From NCBI GenBank assembly GCA_030998015.1, contig JARWMV010000247.1, positions 186,001 through 250,000 on the forward strand: DNA of 64,000 nucleotides, given 5' to 3'. A program made the translations under genes and the position numbers. The notes under the pieces were generated by a model. The model was not told the DNA's origin. It saw only the letters and a program-made list of their open reading frames with translations, and searched no databases. This document shows, piece by piece, positions 34,548 to 45,144 of the stretch; positions within the stretch are counted from its first letter, which is position 1, and each line of letters begins with the position of its first letter. The stretch is from Ceratorhiza oryzae-sativae. Lineage: Eukaryota > Basidiomycota > Agaricomycetes > Cantharellales > Ceratobasidiaceae.

Positions 34548-36969
34548 ATGTCGCCTCTAGTCCCTGGGGGTCCTGGACTTGCTCTCGTGCTAAGATCGTT
34601 ACCCAAACTTATCCTCACTCCACTCTTTGTTTGCTCGCTGCCTTCAATAATCGCTCACCGACTTGCTCCCTCGGCTCTCACCGAAATATTCTTTAGTTTT
34701 CCCGCCTTTCTGCGAATTACTCTTGTATATGGATTCTATGTTTTCATTCGAACCGGCATTGGCCACTATCAACGCCATCGGGATATGAGGAAACTTGGCA
34801 TAGGCCTAGCCCAAATACCAAAGCTAAAGATGCGCCTGCCGTGGAACCTGGACTTTATTCCTATCGCGGTCGAATCCCAAAAGAGCGGTAAGCACGCTGC
34901 GTCCATGCAAAGGAGAGGATAATACTTACATGGAAGAAAGACTATTGTGCAGAAGTATGGAAGCCGTACTTTGAGAAATATGGGAATACGTTTAGTCTTG
35001 GGTTATTTGGGGGAACCCAGGTGATTCCGTTTCGGCTGATGCCTACAAGTGCACTGATCTTGACGTTCACGATAGATTTGGACCACCGAGCCAGAAAACA
35101 TCAAGGCGATTCTTAGCACAGATTTTGCAAGTTTCGAAAAAGGTAGGCACAACAAAAGGATCGAGTATACATAACAAAGCGATTGAAAAAATGTTGCAGG
35201 GCCGGAGTTTCGAGAGAGAATGAATACCGTGCTTGGAAAGGGGGTCTTCAACAGTGATGGTACGTTTCTGAGTATATCCATTTTGTCTAGTCTCGTTGAA
35301 GTTACAATGCGATAGGCGATCTTTGGAAGTTTCACCGAAACATGTCTCGCCCTTTCTTTTCCCGCGATCGTATTTCCCACTTTGATCTCTTTGCACGTCA
35401 CTCGGATACTGCTATCGCCAAGCTTCTCTCCCGCCTTTCTGAAACTTCTCATCCGCCAGTCGACTTCCAGGATGTTGTCGCCCGCTTCACCCTCGACTCG
35501 GGAACAGAGTTCCTATTTGGGAAAGACATCCGTTCCCTTGACGCACCCCTCCCTTATCCAGGTGAACCTCCCACCGACGAGAGCGCCAGCTTCGCGGTGG
35601 CATTCGGACATGCTCAGGAGAGTTTAGCACTTCGGATCGCGTTGGGCGCGCTCTGGCCTTTGTTTGAGATGTTCTGGAACCGGACCAAAGACGACATGCA
35701 CGTTATCGACGCGTATGTGCGGCCTATACTGAAGGAGAAGCTGGAGGAGAAAAGACGAATCGGCGGGACGGCCAAGACTGATGATGAGCTGGAAGGCGGG
35801 AGCGATACCTTGCTGGACTATCTTGTTCAGTGTACGGATGGTAAGTTGATTCAATATATATGTGGCATCCACATTCTCAGAGTTTTTCTAGATGAGACGG
35901 TAATCCACGACGAAACTATCAACATATTGGTCGCTGGGCGGGATACTGTATGTCTCATATCATGATTTTACTAATCAATGCTAACCATTTCGCCAGACGG
36001 CCGCAACGCTGACATTCGCTATATACCTACTTGCCATGCATCCTCACGTGCTAGCCAAACTCCGAGCCGAAATCCTCGCTCACGTTGGATCAAACAACTA
36101 CCCGACCCCGGACAACTTTAGAGACATGAAGTATCTGAGAGCTGTGATCAATGAAACTCTGAGGTTTGTCCATTGTTTCGGTTCTCCTTGCGCATTACAG
36201 CTAAATACGAGTTCAGACTTTTCCCAGCGGTGCCTATGAACGAACGTACGGCTGCAAAATCTACAGTATTCAAGTCTGGAGGAAAACAATTTTATGTCCC
36301 AAAAGGAGCTAGGTAAATACCAGAAATTGTGCTTCAGTTGCCGGAAATCGACGATTTTGTTCAGTGCCAGTTACTCGGTGCTTTTGATGCACAGACGAAA
36401 AGATCTGTGGGGTGTAAGTCTCGAATGTCTCGCCCGTATAGGACTAGGCTGACCGCTAGGCATAGCCCGACGCAGAGGAATTCGATCCCGAGCGCTGGCT
36501 CGATGAGAGGCTGAAGAAATACGTAACTCCTAATCCGTTTATCTTCTTACCCTTCAACGCTGGACCACGTATCGTAAGTCGCAGTAAGGATCTAACTGAG
36601 CGAAACTAACTGTTTTTCGTAGTGCCTTGGTCAACAATTTGCATACAAGTAAGAAATGTTAGGCTTGGTTCGATATTAATTCGCTGACGCGCCCGCAGCG
36701 AATCCTCATTCTTCCTTGTCCGCCTGCTCCAACGAGTGGAGTCTATCGCTCTTGCGCCGGAAGCTCATCCCAAAGGCACGTTGCCCCCAGATGAATGGAA
36801 ACACACATCTGGGAGAAAGGCGTTCGAAAAGGTGTGGCCAAGAAGCCATCTGACCATTTATAGTAATGTAAGTAGATATACTCTTCAGAGTTGAAAAATG
36901 CTGAATTTCAACCTATTATAGGGAGGAATGTGGGTTAGGATGAAGGAGGTGGTTGCGTCTAGCGAATAA
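34548..36969 (+). CDS. CYP-3: CYP63-like cytochrome P450
   Basis: It starts [20 protein letters not shown] and shares the thirteen-exon plan of CYP-2. Landmarks are [58 protein letters not shown] and [16 protein letters not shown] (haem cysteine at 36623-36625), with the C-terminus [15 protein letters not shown]. No frame break was found. It groups with CYP-2 and CYP-4 by the substrate-region sequence ([21 protein letters not shown]). Expected role: ER-bound monooxygenase with a CPR partner, acting on fatty-acid-like or xenobiotic substrates. Confidence 0.88.
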
Positions 36970-37321
36970 ACGGTACACGATATATCGCCTAGTACAATTG
37001 CATATATAGTTCAAGGTGGAACCAAAGGTGTAAACTGGCCTTTCAATATGATTTAATATAGCAACTTTTTCGTGAGACAAAGCCTGCTAAATGTCCTGGA
37101 AGTACGCGCATCGCTCGCAGCCGATATGGCATTCACCACAGCTCGCGAGAGCCACCGCGCTCACATGTTATTCTGACCCTCACCCTTTCACCACGCCGCG
37201 TGGGCACCGTGCAGGCATAGGCTAGATTCCAATTAACCCCTTTCTACATTTCTGGGTATTTTGTCTCACCCTCCACAACGCCTCCGGACGACCAGGATTT
37301 GCCGCCCGCTCGCGAGGCTGC
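36970..37321. other. Intergenic, nothing recognised
   Basis: This is the 3' flank of CYP-3 up to the LINE insertion. Nothing was recognised. Confidence 0.4.
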
Positions 37322-37803
37322 TCACGTGACTGACAGTTTTTTTTTTTTTTTTTGCATTCAATTTTAACGAGCTACATGAACACATCGGTCAAACCGCTCG
37401 GGACACAGTCCGGGAAACAGGAAGAAGCAGCCCTAAGGGCGGGGAACATCAGCGAGGCAGGAGAAATAACAGGGGCGTGTACAGGGGGGAACAAAAAGTA
37501 GGGCCCGAAGGCAAAGAGGACACGATGAACTAGATAGTAACCGAGTCGGTATAGTTAACTTTACGGAACGCAGAAGTAAGTTTCAAGAAAGTGGCCATAA
37601 CCCGAAGGCCCGAGATGGTGCCGAACAGGTCGGATAGGAGCAGAGGCTTGGAGGCCTTGTGTAGAATGTGACGGCGCGTGTCCCACAGCGTGCACTCCCT
37701 GAGCACGTGCGAGATCGTTTGCCTGGTCTGAAAATCGCATTGACATTCCGCCATATTGCCCCCCGGCGGCGGTGACGTGAGGTTGAATCACGTGACTGAC
37801 AGT
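37322..37803 (-). mobile_element. 5'-truncated LINE with 16-bp target duplication
   Basis: TCACGTGACTGACAGT is present at 37322-37337 and 37788-37803. The 450-bp insert reads on the minus strand and ends in a long poly(A), seen as the T-run from 37337. Its coding part (37754-37530) gives CQCDFQTRQTISHVLRECTL, the C-terminal zinc finger of a non-LTR reverse transcriptase, and a tail ending FRKVNYTDSVTI. The 3' UTR carries the AACGAGCTACATGAACAC block shared with the copy at 29094. The intact duplication and pure poly(A) suggest a recent insertion. Confidence 0.86.
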
Positions 37804-38437
37804 CTGGCCACACATATCCGCCTTCTCATCACAGAGTATGACTACTAGTTACATTATGGTTCAATTTAGTATCTCCGCCATGGATTGTCATCGAACTAGG
37901 GCTGGGTTATATCAACTACTGATGAGTCAGGCTAATTCAACATGCCTTGTGTACCATCGTTCCATTCATCGCCACCCAAAACATTCCGAGGCCTACGCCC
38001 AAGCACAATCATAGTTATTTCGTCTCAAGGCAAGAGAAACGACACGCCACACATTTTGCGAAACTTCGAGACATAGGGGCGCTTGCGACTGAAGCCGGCT
38101 AATGCCCGCAGGTACAATGAGCGTGGTTTTGGCGAAAGGCCCCAATTATGGGTTACACCCCTACACGCCTTTGGTTCGCCTTTGATGTGCGTTTTGGAGT
38201 GGAGATTTGGAGTATTGAATGGCTGTGCATTCTCACGTTGCGGTATCGTTTATCTTATCTCATCTTATACTTGCCTTGTTTTCGGAAGGCCACACCACCC
38301 ACCACGGGTAGCCCCCCAACCGTCTTGTTGCAAGTGACTTTTCGTATTCGACAATGATGCTCGACTTCCGACATCTGTATAGACATGTATCAGTTACACG
38401 GTATGATTATGGGTGGTCTTCATGTTAATGTGCAACC
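37804..38437. other. Intergenic, nothing recognised
   Basis: This is the distal promoter region of CYP-4. No coherent coding frame is seen. Confidence 0.4.
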
Positions 38438-38458
38438 CTCGGGGAGTAACATGCCGAG
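38438..38458. promoter_or_regulatory. Inverted-repeat element upstream of CYP-4
   Basis: CTCGGGG, spacer AGTAACA and TGCCGAG, followed by TCCG, keep the CGG-N11-CCG core. It lies about 306 bp before the ATG. The spacer is identical to that of the CYP-6 element. Confidence 0.62.
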
Positions 38459-38672
38459 TCCGAACATTCCCAAGACTTTCAATCAGAAGCGTAGCCAAGA
38501 GTATATTATCACCGCGCGTAGCTGAAGGAGCTCTAGGATAAGATTGGCTAAGGCTTTTGGGCGATCCGCCAGAACACGCTGTCCACGAAGTTGGTCGAGC
38601 CTATTTCGTATCGCCAGAAGGCTGCACTTGCAGGATTGACGCTGGATCGTGCATTGCCCCACCTCAGAGGCA

Positions 38673-38678
38673 TATAAA
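38673..38678 (+). promoter_or_regulatory. TATA box, CYP-4
   Basis: TATAAA in CATATAAAGC lies about 90 bp before the ATG at 38764. Confidence 0.55.
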
Positions 38679-38763
38679 GCCGGGCCACTATTGCGGGGTG
38701 TACAACATCAATCAACCAACTCGACCTCAACCCTAGTTCTGACTTGACCTTGGTATATTCAAG

Positions 38764-41197
38764 ATGACGCGTTGGATCACTTGGGGCCCCGGACTTACTC
38801 TTATATTACAAGTGTTGCCTAGGGTTGTCCTTGAGCAACTCCTCGTATGCTTGCTGCCGACCATTATCGCTCGCCAACTTCCATTACATTCACCGAGAAA
38901 TTTCTTTCTCTTGCCTTCGCGCTACGGATCGCCCTTCCATATCCAATATTTCTCTGTCTCAAATTCGCTATATCGCGCTACCTGCGTGATAGGGATATGA
39001 TGAAATTGGGTCCGGATGTCATCAAAGCACCAACGATAAAAACGCGACTGCCGTGGAACCTCGACTTGATTCCGAATGCGATTAAAGCAATCAATAACGG
39101 TGAGCATAGGCCTCTGGAACTTTATCGACCATTAATATATAGAAAAGACTACTGCGCGGACTTATGGTCTCATTATCTCGACAAATATGGGAATACACTG
39201 AACCTCGGCGTGTTTGGACAAATGCAGGTCAGATTTCCTGAATACTATTACGAGAGTCGCCAAATTTGACTCCCATGCTAGATCCTCACTACCGAGCCGG
39301 AGAACGTGAAGGCAATTCTTAGCACAGATTTTGCGAGCTTTGAAAAAGGTAAATACAATTGCAAGTTCTAGTATCCGGAGCAAACCCCGCTAAATGCGTG
39401 GTGTAGGTCCTGATTTTAGGAATATGATGCATACCGTGCTCGGGAAGGGCGTTTTCAATAGCGACGGTAAGTTCATTTGGTGTCTCTAGATCCCAAAATG
39501 TCACATCAGGAGCGAATCTCGACAGGGGATCTATGGAAGTTCCATCGAACGATGTCCCGTCCTTTCTTCTCTCGTGAGCGCATATCCGACTTTGACTTGT
39601 TCGCCCGTCACTCCGATAGCGCCATCGCCAAACTGCTCTCTCGACTTGCTGAAGCTTCCCATCCACCTGTCGATTTTCAGGATGCAGTCGCTCGCTTCAC
39701 CCTCGACTCGGGAACAGAGTTCCTATTCGGCAGAGACATTCACTCGCTTGCTGCTCCCCTGCCTTATCCACATGAGCCTCCGACGGACAAGAGCGCGGGT
39801 TTTGCAGCAGCCTTTGGACGCGCTCAAGAGTCTTTGATGACTCGTTTCGGACTGGGTGCTATTTGGCCGTTGTTCGAGATGTTTTGGGACCGGACGGGGG
39901 ATGATATGCGGGTGATCGATGCATATGTCCGGCCGATCTTGAGAGAGAAGCTGGAAGAGAAGCAAAAGGCAGGCGTGAGGAACAAGAGTGACCGGTTAGA
40001 AGATGGAGCCAATACACTGCTGGATTATCTGGTTCAGTGTACGGACGGTAAGCACGTTGCTGTAGATCTATGGGATTCATCGTAACAATCCGGTGCAGAC
40101 GAGACGATCATCAAAGATGAAATCATCAACATACTGGTAGCCGGACGGGATACGGTATGTGATACGTAATATACTCCTCCACCGAAAACTAAAATCTGAA
40201 GTAGACAGCTGCAACATTGACTTTCGCCGTCTATCTTCTCGCTACACATCCGCACGTCATGTCCAAACTCCGAGCCGAGATCCTTGCTCATGTAGGACCA
40301 AACAACTACCCGACTCCGGACAGCTTCAGAGACATGAAATATCTCAGGGCGGTGATTAACGAGACCCTACGGTTTGTTTTCAATATGTTCGTAAAGAGGT
40401 TACATGGCTAGATTCCTGGTTTTCATAGGTTATTTCCGGCTGTGCCAATGAACGAGCGTACGGCTACCAAGTCCACCGTTTTCAAATCTGGCGGGAAAAC
40501 ATTCTACGTCCCGAAAGGTACCACGTGAGTACAGCATTCTCCACCGTTGGCCGAGTCTGACGCCTCGAAAAGTGCCAGCTATTCAGTTTTTCTAATGCAT
40601 AGACGAAAGGATCTGTGGGGTGTAGGTTTCAATTTTTTTTTAAATATTCCACAACGAAAACAGACTGAGGAGCACTCACAGCCAGACGCGGAGGAATTTG
40701 ATCCTGAGCGTTGGCTCGATGACCGACTCAAGAAATACGTGACACCTAATCCTTTCATCTTCTTGCCGTTCAACGCCGGACCCCGGATTGTAAGTCGCGC
40801 CCTACTTGATTTTCGCATGCCTAATAGCGTGTTTAGTGTCTCGGACAGCAGTTTGCATACAAGTCAGTGTTGTTATCTCTGTTTGCTGATGGACTTGTCG
40901 CTGATGAAGATATTATCAGCGAGACATCCTTTTTCATCGTTCGACTCTTGCAGCGCGTGGAGTATATCACACTTGCTCCTGAAGCTCATCCCCACGGCAC
41001 GCTACCGCCCGAGCATTGGAAGCATGAGAATGGGAGAAAGAGCTTCGAAAAGATATGGCCAAAGAGCCATTTGACAATATTCAGCAATGTGAGTGACTTG
41101 ATTACATCATGCGGGGGGGACTGTTTTCTGAGTGTATGCGTGATCATAGGGTGGAATGTGGGTACGAATGACGGAAGCGATGCATGCTGCCGAATAA
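38764..41197 (+). CDS. CYP-4: CYP63-like P450 with an N-terminal frame break
   Basis: It starts [20 protein letters not shown]. In exon 1, near 38883, the reading moves from [10 protein letters not shown] to a different frame ([20 protein letters not shown], then [19 protein letters not shown]); one missing base explains it. The rest follows the thirteen-exon plan with [59 protein letters not shown] and [16 protein letters not shown] (haem cysteine at 40837-40839), ending [15 protein letters not shown]. Everything after the break is intact, so an assembly error or a very recent mutation is likely. Confidence 0.82.
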
Positions 41198-41602
41198 ATT
41201 TGCAGCCCCGTGAATTTAAATGCCTTGTAAAATGTATATCGAATCTCCATATCGTAACGAAGGAGTTGTTTGAAAGGCTGGAGATCTCGTTGGGAACAAC
41301 AAGATGGCGGAAGTAGTCCATGCCCTTCATTTGATCGTTATTTAGTCGCATAGGATGAACCCAAAATGGTTCGCCATCTCGATTCCCCCGCTAGTCTTTC
41401 AGACCTCGCCCGTTTCTCCTGTGTGCGCATTCCCTCCACAGTCTCACAACCACAGTCCACGGCCCATAGCACACAGGTGTGCGCATCTCAGAACCAGTGG
41501 TATACGATATCGAATCTTCTTAGTTCGTTGATTTATTCCGTGCAAGCCAATGATAGCCGATGACACTGGGTATGTAACCAATTCGTCTCCAATTCTCATG
41601 GT
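41198..41602. other. Intergenic between CYP-4 and CYP-5
   Basis: No coding signal was found. Confidence 0.4.
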
Positions 41603-41623
41603 CTCGGGGAGGATCACGCCGAG
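41603..41623. promoter_or_regulatory. Inverted-repeat element upstream of CYP-5
   Basis: CTCGGGG, spacer AGGATCA and CGCCGAG keep CGG-N11-CCG. It lies about 230 bp before the ATG. No TATA box is evident for this gene. Confidence 0.58.
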
Positions 41624-41853
41624 GCAGGGTCCTGCAACTTGCACTCGGCGTCATCGGGCGTCCCTTGCGCTGCCGGCCGCGAGCTACAGAGACCCTCGTG
41701 CGTGCATTTCGGCGAATCTTGTTGGCCTCGTTCCTCACTAGCCGGTCCGGGCTGCCCGTAGTTCCTTGGCTGGTGCCTTAGAAAACTTGCTATCTCGCCG
41801 AATGTGTACCCCATCCTGATTCAGAAACTCGACGACTACTTCACGATTATACT

Positions 41854-44278
41854 ATGCCTGCTATAGCCTTGGGTCCGGGTTTCCCTGTCTTTTTCAGCAC
41901 CGTTCCCAAGTTTATCCTAGTACAACTCGCGGCATGTTCGCTGCCGACACTTGTCGCTCGAAAACTTCCTCCTGCAACATTCGTCGATATATTCCTTCGT
42001 CTTCCGACACCAATCCGTGCTTTCTTGTCTTATATGGCCTTTATCTACACCCGTCGGGCCATCAACCGATTTCGAGCCTATATCGATATGCGGCGACTTG
42101 GACCAAATGTAGTCGCAGCACCAAGAATGAAAATGAAATGGCCAGGGAACGCAGATATCATCCCTTACGCGATGCATAGTCGCTCAAACGGCGAGTCTTT
42201 GGGCGACCGCGTAGTCATGGATGTCTGATGAGCGTGTGCAGACTATTGCGGAGCCTTGTGGACCCCAATTTTTGACCAATACGGCCATACATTTGATAGC
42301 GGACTATTTGGAGAGACCCGGGTGAGTCCTCTTTGTGATTTATAGTTCAAAGCTTTGTTTGACATCTACGCTAGATTGTCACCGACGAGCCAGAGAACAT
42401 CAAGTCTATGCTCAGCACCGATTTTGTGAGCTTTGAGAAAGGTAGTTTATGCAAACCTTATTGGGCCCACTGTCGCTTATTACACGGTGTGGGCCAGGTC
42501 CGGTTTTAAAGAGCAAAATGTCCAGCATGTTAGGAAAAGGGATATTCAACAGCGACGGTGAGTTCTTATTCGCCCCAGAAATCCGGGACAGCCCCTAACC
42601 CACTGTATACTCGTATTAGGCGACATGTGGAAATTCCACAGGACAATGAACCGTCCTTACTTTAGCCGCGACCGTATCTCCCACTTTGACCTCTTTGCCC
42701 GTCACTCGGACAGCGCCATCGCCAAACTCCTCTCCCGACTCTCCGAACCCTCGAATCCCGCAGTGGACTTTCAAGACCTGGTTGCGCGCTTCACACTGGA
42801 CTCGGGGACCGAGTTTCTATTCGGCCAAGACGCCCACTCGCTCGACGCAGCCTTGCCTTATCCAAACTCTCCCCCGACCGACGACAGCGCGAGCTTTGCG
42901 GCGGCGTTTGGACGCGCGCAGGAGCAGATTATGATTCGGTTTGGGTTTTCGATTTTTTGGTCGACGATCGAGATGTTTTGGGATCGGACTGGGAAGGATA
43001 TGGAGGTGATTCATGCGTATGTTCAACCGATATTGAGGGAAAGGCTCGAGGAGAAGAAGATGGGTGGGAAGAAGGTAGAGGAAGATGCGGACGAGAGTGA
43101 TACGCTCTTGGATTATCTGGTCCAGCATACCGATGGTGAGGTCATTATTGGTAGATATTCCTGATTTGGAGACTTACGAGCAGGTAGATGAATCTGTGAT
43201 CAAGGACGAGATTATCAATATCCTGGTAGCCGGGCGCGATACAGTATGTTAATGTGTGCTTTGTATGCGAGTTGAACTGATCGAGCCCCAGACGGCCGCC
43301 ACTTTGACGTTTGCAGTCTATTCATTAGCCACTAATCCGGATGTCATGGCCAAACTCCGAAGCGAGGCTTTCGAGCACGTAGGGCCGTCAAATTATCCTA
43401 CTCCAGACAATTTTCGGGAGATGAAATATTTGAGGGCCGTGATCAACGAGACTTTGAGGTGACTCTTGTGCTTTTGCCGGAAACGACATGCTGAGTTGGA
43501 TGGTGTGGAGGTTGTTCCCTGCGGTACCAATCAATGAGCGCACGTCTCTCAAGTCAACCGTGTTCAAATCCGGTGGAAAAGAGTTTTATATCCCAAAGGG
43601 AACCAAGTGAGGTCCTCGTTCAATTCCTTGTTAGACGAGGATTGACAAGCTTACAGCACAACCTGGTCGTTGATCTCGATGCATCGCCGAACGGACTTGT
43701 GGGGTGTACGTATCTCTTTCTCGGAATTGAAAGTAGACCGTTTTGATTCCCGGTTTGTGCAGCCCGATGCAGAAGATTTTGATCCTGAACGGTGGATTGA
43801 CGAGCGATTGAAGCGGTATACGACGAATCCTTTTATATTCTTGCCTTTCAACGCTGGGCCTCGTATAGTGAGTAGTGTTCGGATCATGTTTATGTTACCA
43901 GGTACTAACGGAATTTTGCAGTGTCTGGGCCAGCAGTTTGCATACAAGTTAGTCTGATCATTTCAAGAGGGTGACATACGACTTACCAGGTCACATAAAG
44001 TGAAATCTCCTTTTTCCTCGTTCGCTTGCTCCAGCGCGTCGAGTCGATCACGCTAGCCCCTGAAGCTCATCCCGAGGGAACACTGCCTCCTGCATACTGG
44101 AAGAGTCAAATTGGCAGGAAGACGTATGAGAAGATATGGCCAAAGAGTCACCTTACGTTGTATAGCAATGTGAGTGAGCCGCAGCACGCTTTATATGAAG
44201 GCGAGGGCTTAATGTATGCGCGCCAAATAGGGCGGCATGTGGGTTCGGATGAAGGAAGCTACGTTGACGGCCGAGTAG
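41854..44278 (+). CDS. CYP-5: CYP63-like cytochrome P450
   Basis: It starts [20 protein letters not shown] with a hydrophobic anchor. Landmarks are [68 protein letters not shown] and [16 protein letters not shown] (haem cysteine at 43922-43924), with the C-terminus [15 protein letters not shown]. The junctions checked are in phase. With CYP-6 it forms a second subgroup ([30 protein letters not shown], WSxISMHRR). A stretch of exon 5 is almost identical to CYP-6 at DNA level. Confidence 0.88.
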
Positions 44279-44863
44279 AGATCGTTGGTTGCGTCGCGAT
44301 TGAATATTTTCAAATGATTATATTATAGAAAAATTGTACAATTTTGGCAGTTCAATCTCGGTGACGCATGGGAGTGCGTCCTGTCACGAGAGGATTGAGT
44401 AATCGTATCTTCCAGAACGTAACTAGTGCTGGGTGATCAGTAGCATGCAGATTCCAAGGCCGAAATACACAAGCCCCTTGTTATTTGTCCCGGAAGCGCA
44501 TAGTTTAGCCGAAGGAAACAAGGAGGCTGGGCGTATCGAGAAGTAGTCGAAACATAGGATAACTTGGCCAACAGAAACTGCACGATTATGCGAGCGTGCG
44601 CGACAATTTCATGTGGGGTGCGGGTGCCTCAAAGACAACGATGCTCATTGTGCAAACAAAGAATTGATTTTAGATGCATCATCGAAACAAGTTCTGATTG
44701 TTGACAGAGCCAAGCCCAAGTTCAGGACACAGCCACCGTTGATTGCCTCCCACCATGAGCGTTCCAACACACGGCCAGTGCGCTTGGTGTACACCAGTCT
44801 GGCTCGATGTTGTACCGTTTGACGTATAGATTATATGATGACTTGGGCCATGTTGTCACGGCC
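44279..44863. other. Intergenic between CYP-5 and CYP-6
   Basis: Nothing was recognised. Minus-strand frames overlapping the CYP-6 5' end are shadows. Confidence 0.4.
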
Positions 44864-44884
44864 CTCGGGGAGTAACACCCCGAG
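44864..44884. promoter_or_regulatory. Inverted-repeat element upstream of CYP-6
   Basis: CTCGGGG, spacer AGTAACA and CCCCGAG form a perfect inverted repeat followed by TCCG. It contains CGG-N11-CCG and lies about 260 bp before the ATG. Confidence 0.68.
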
Positions 44885-45041
44885 TCCGGGTCTGTGCGAG
44901 CGACCACCACCCGCGACCCAGAGAGGTATTTCCGCTTTGGGGAAATGGCTCCCACGCGTCGCGCTGCGGCCCTCGGTGAGCCGCTACTCATCCCGCCGAT
45001 GGTATTTCCCGCCAATAGATTCAAGTCGAGTTGCACGGGCC

Positions 45042-45047
45042 TATAAA
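45042..45047 (+). promoter_or_regulatory. TATA box, CYP-6
   Basis: TATAAA in CCTATAAAAGTCC lies 103 bp before the ATG at 45145. Confidence 0.55.
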
Positions 45048-45144
45048 AGTCCACCACCGTTTCGCCAAATAGATTCACCAACCGTTTACCCCGCCTCCAA
45101 CGTCTATCATACCCCACTCCAAATCCGCCCTCCACACACTCAAT

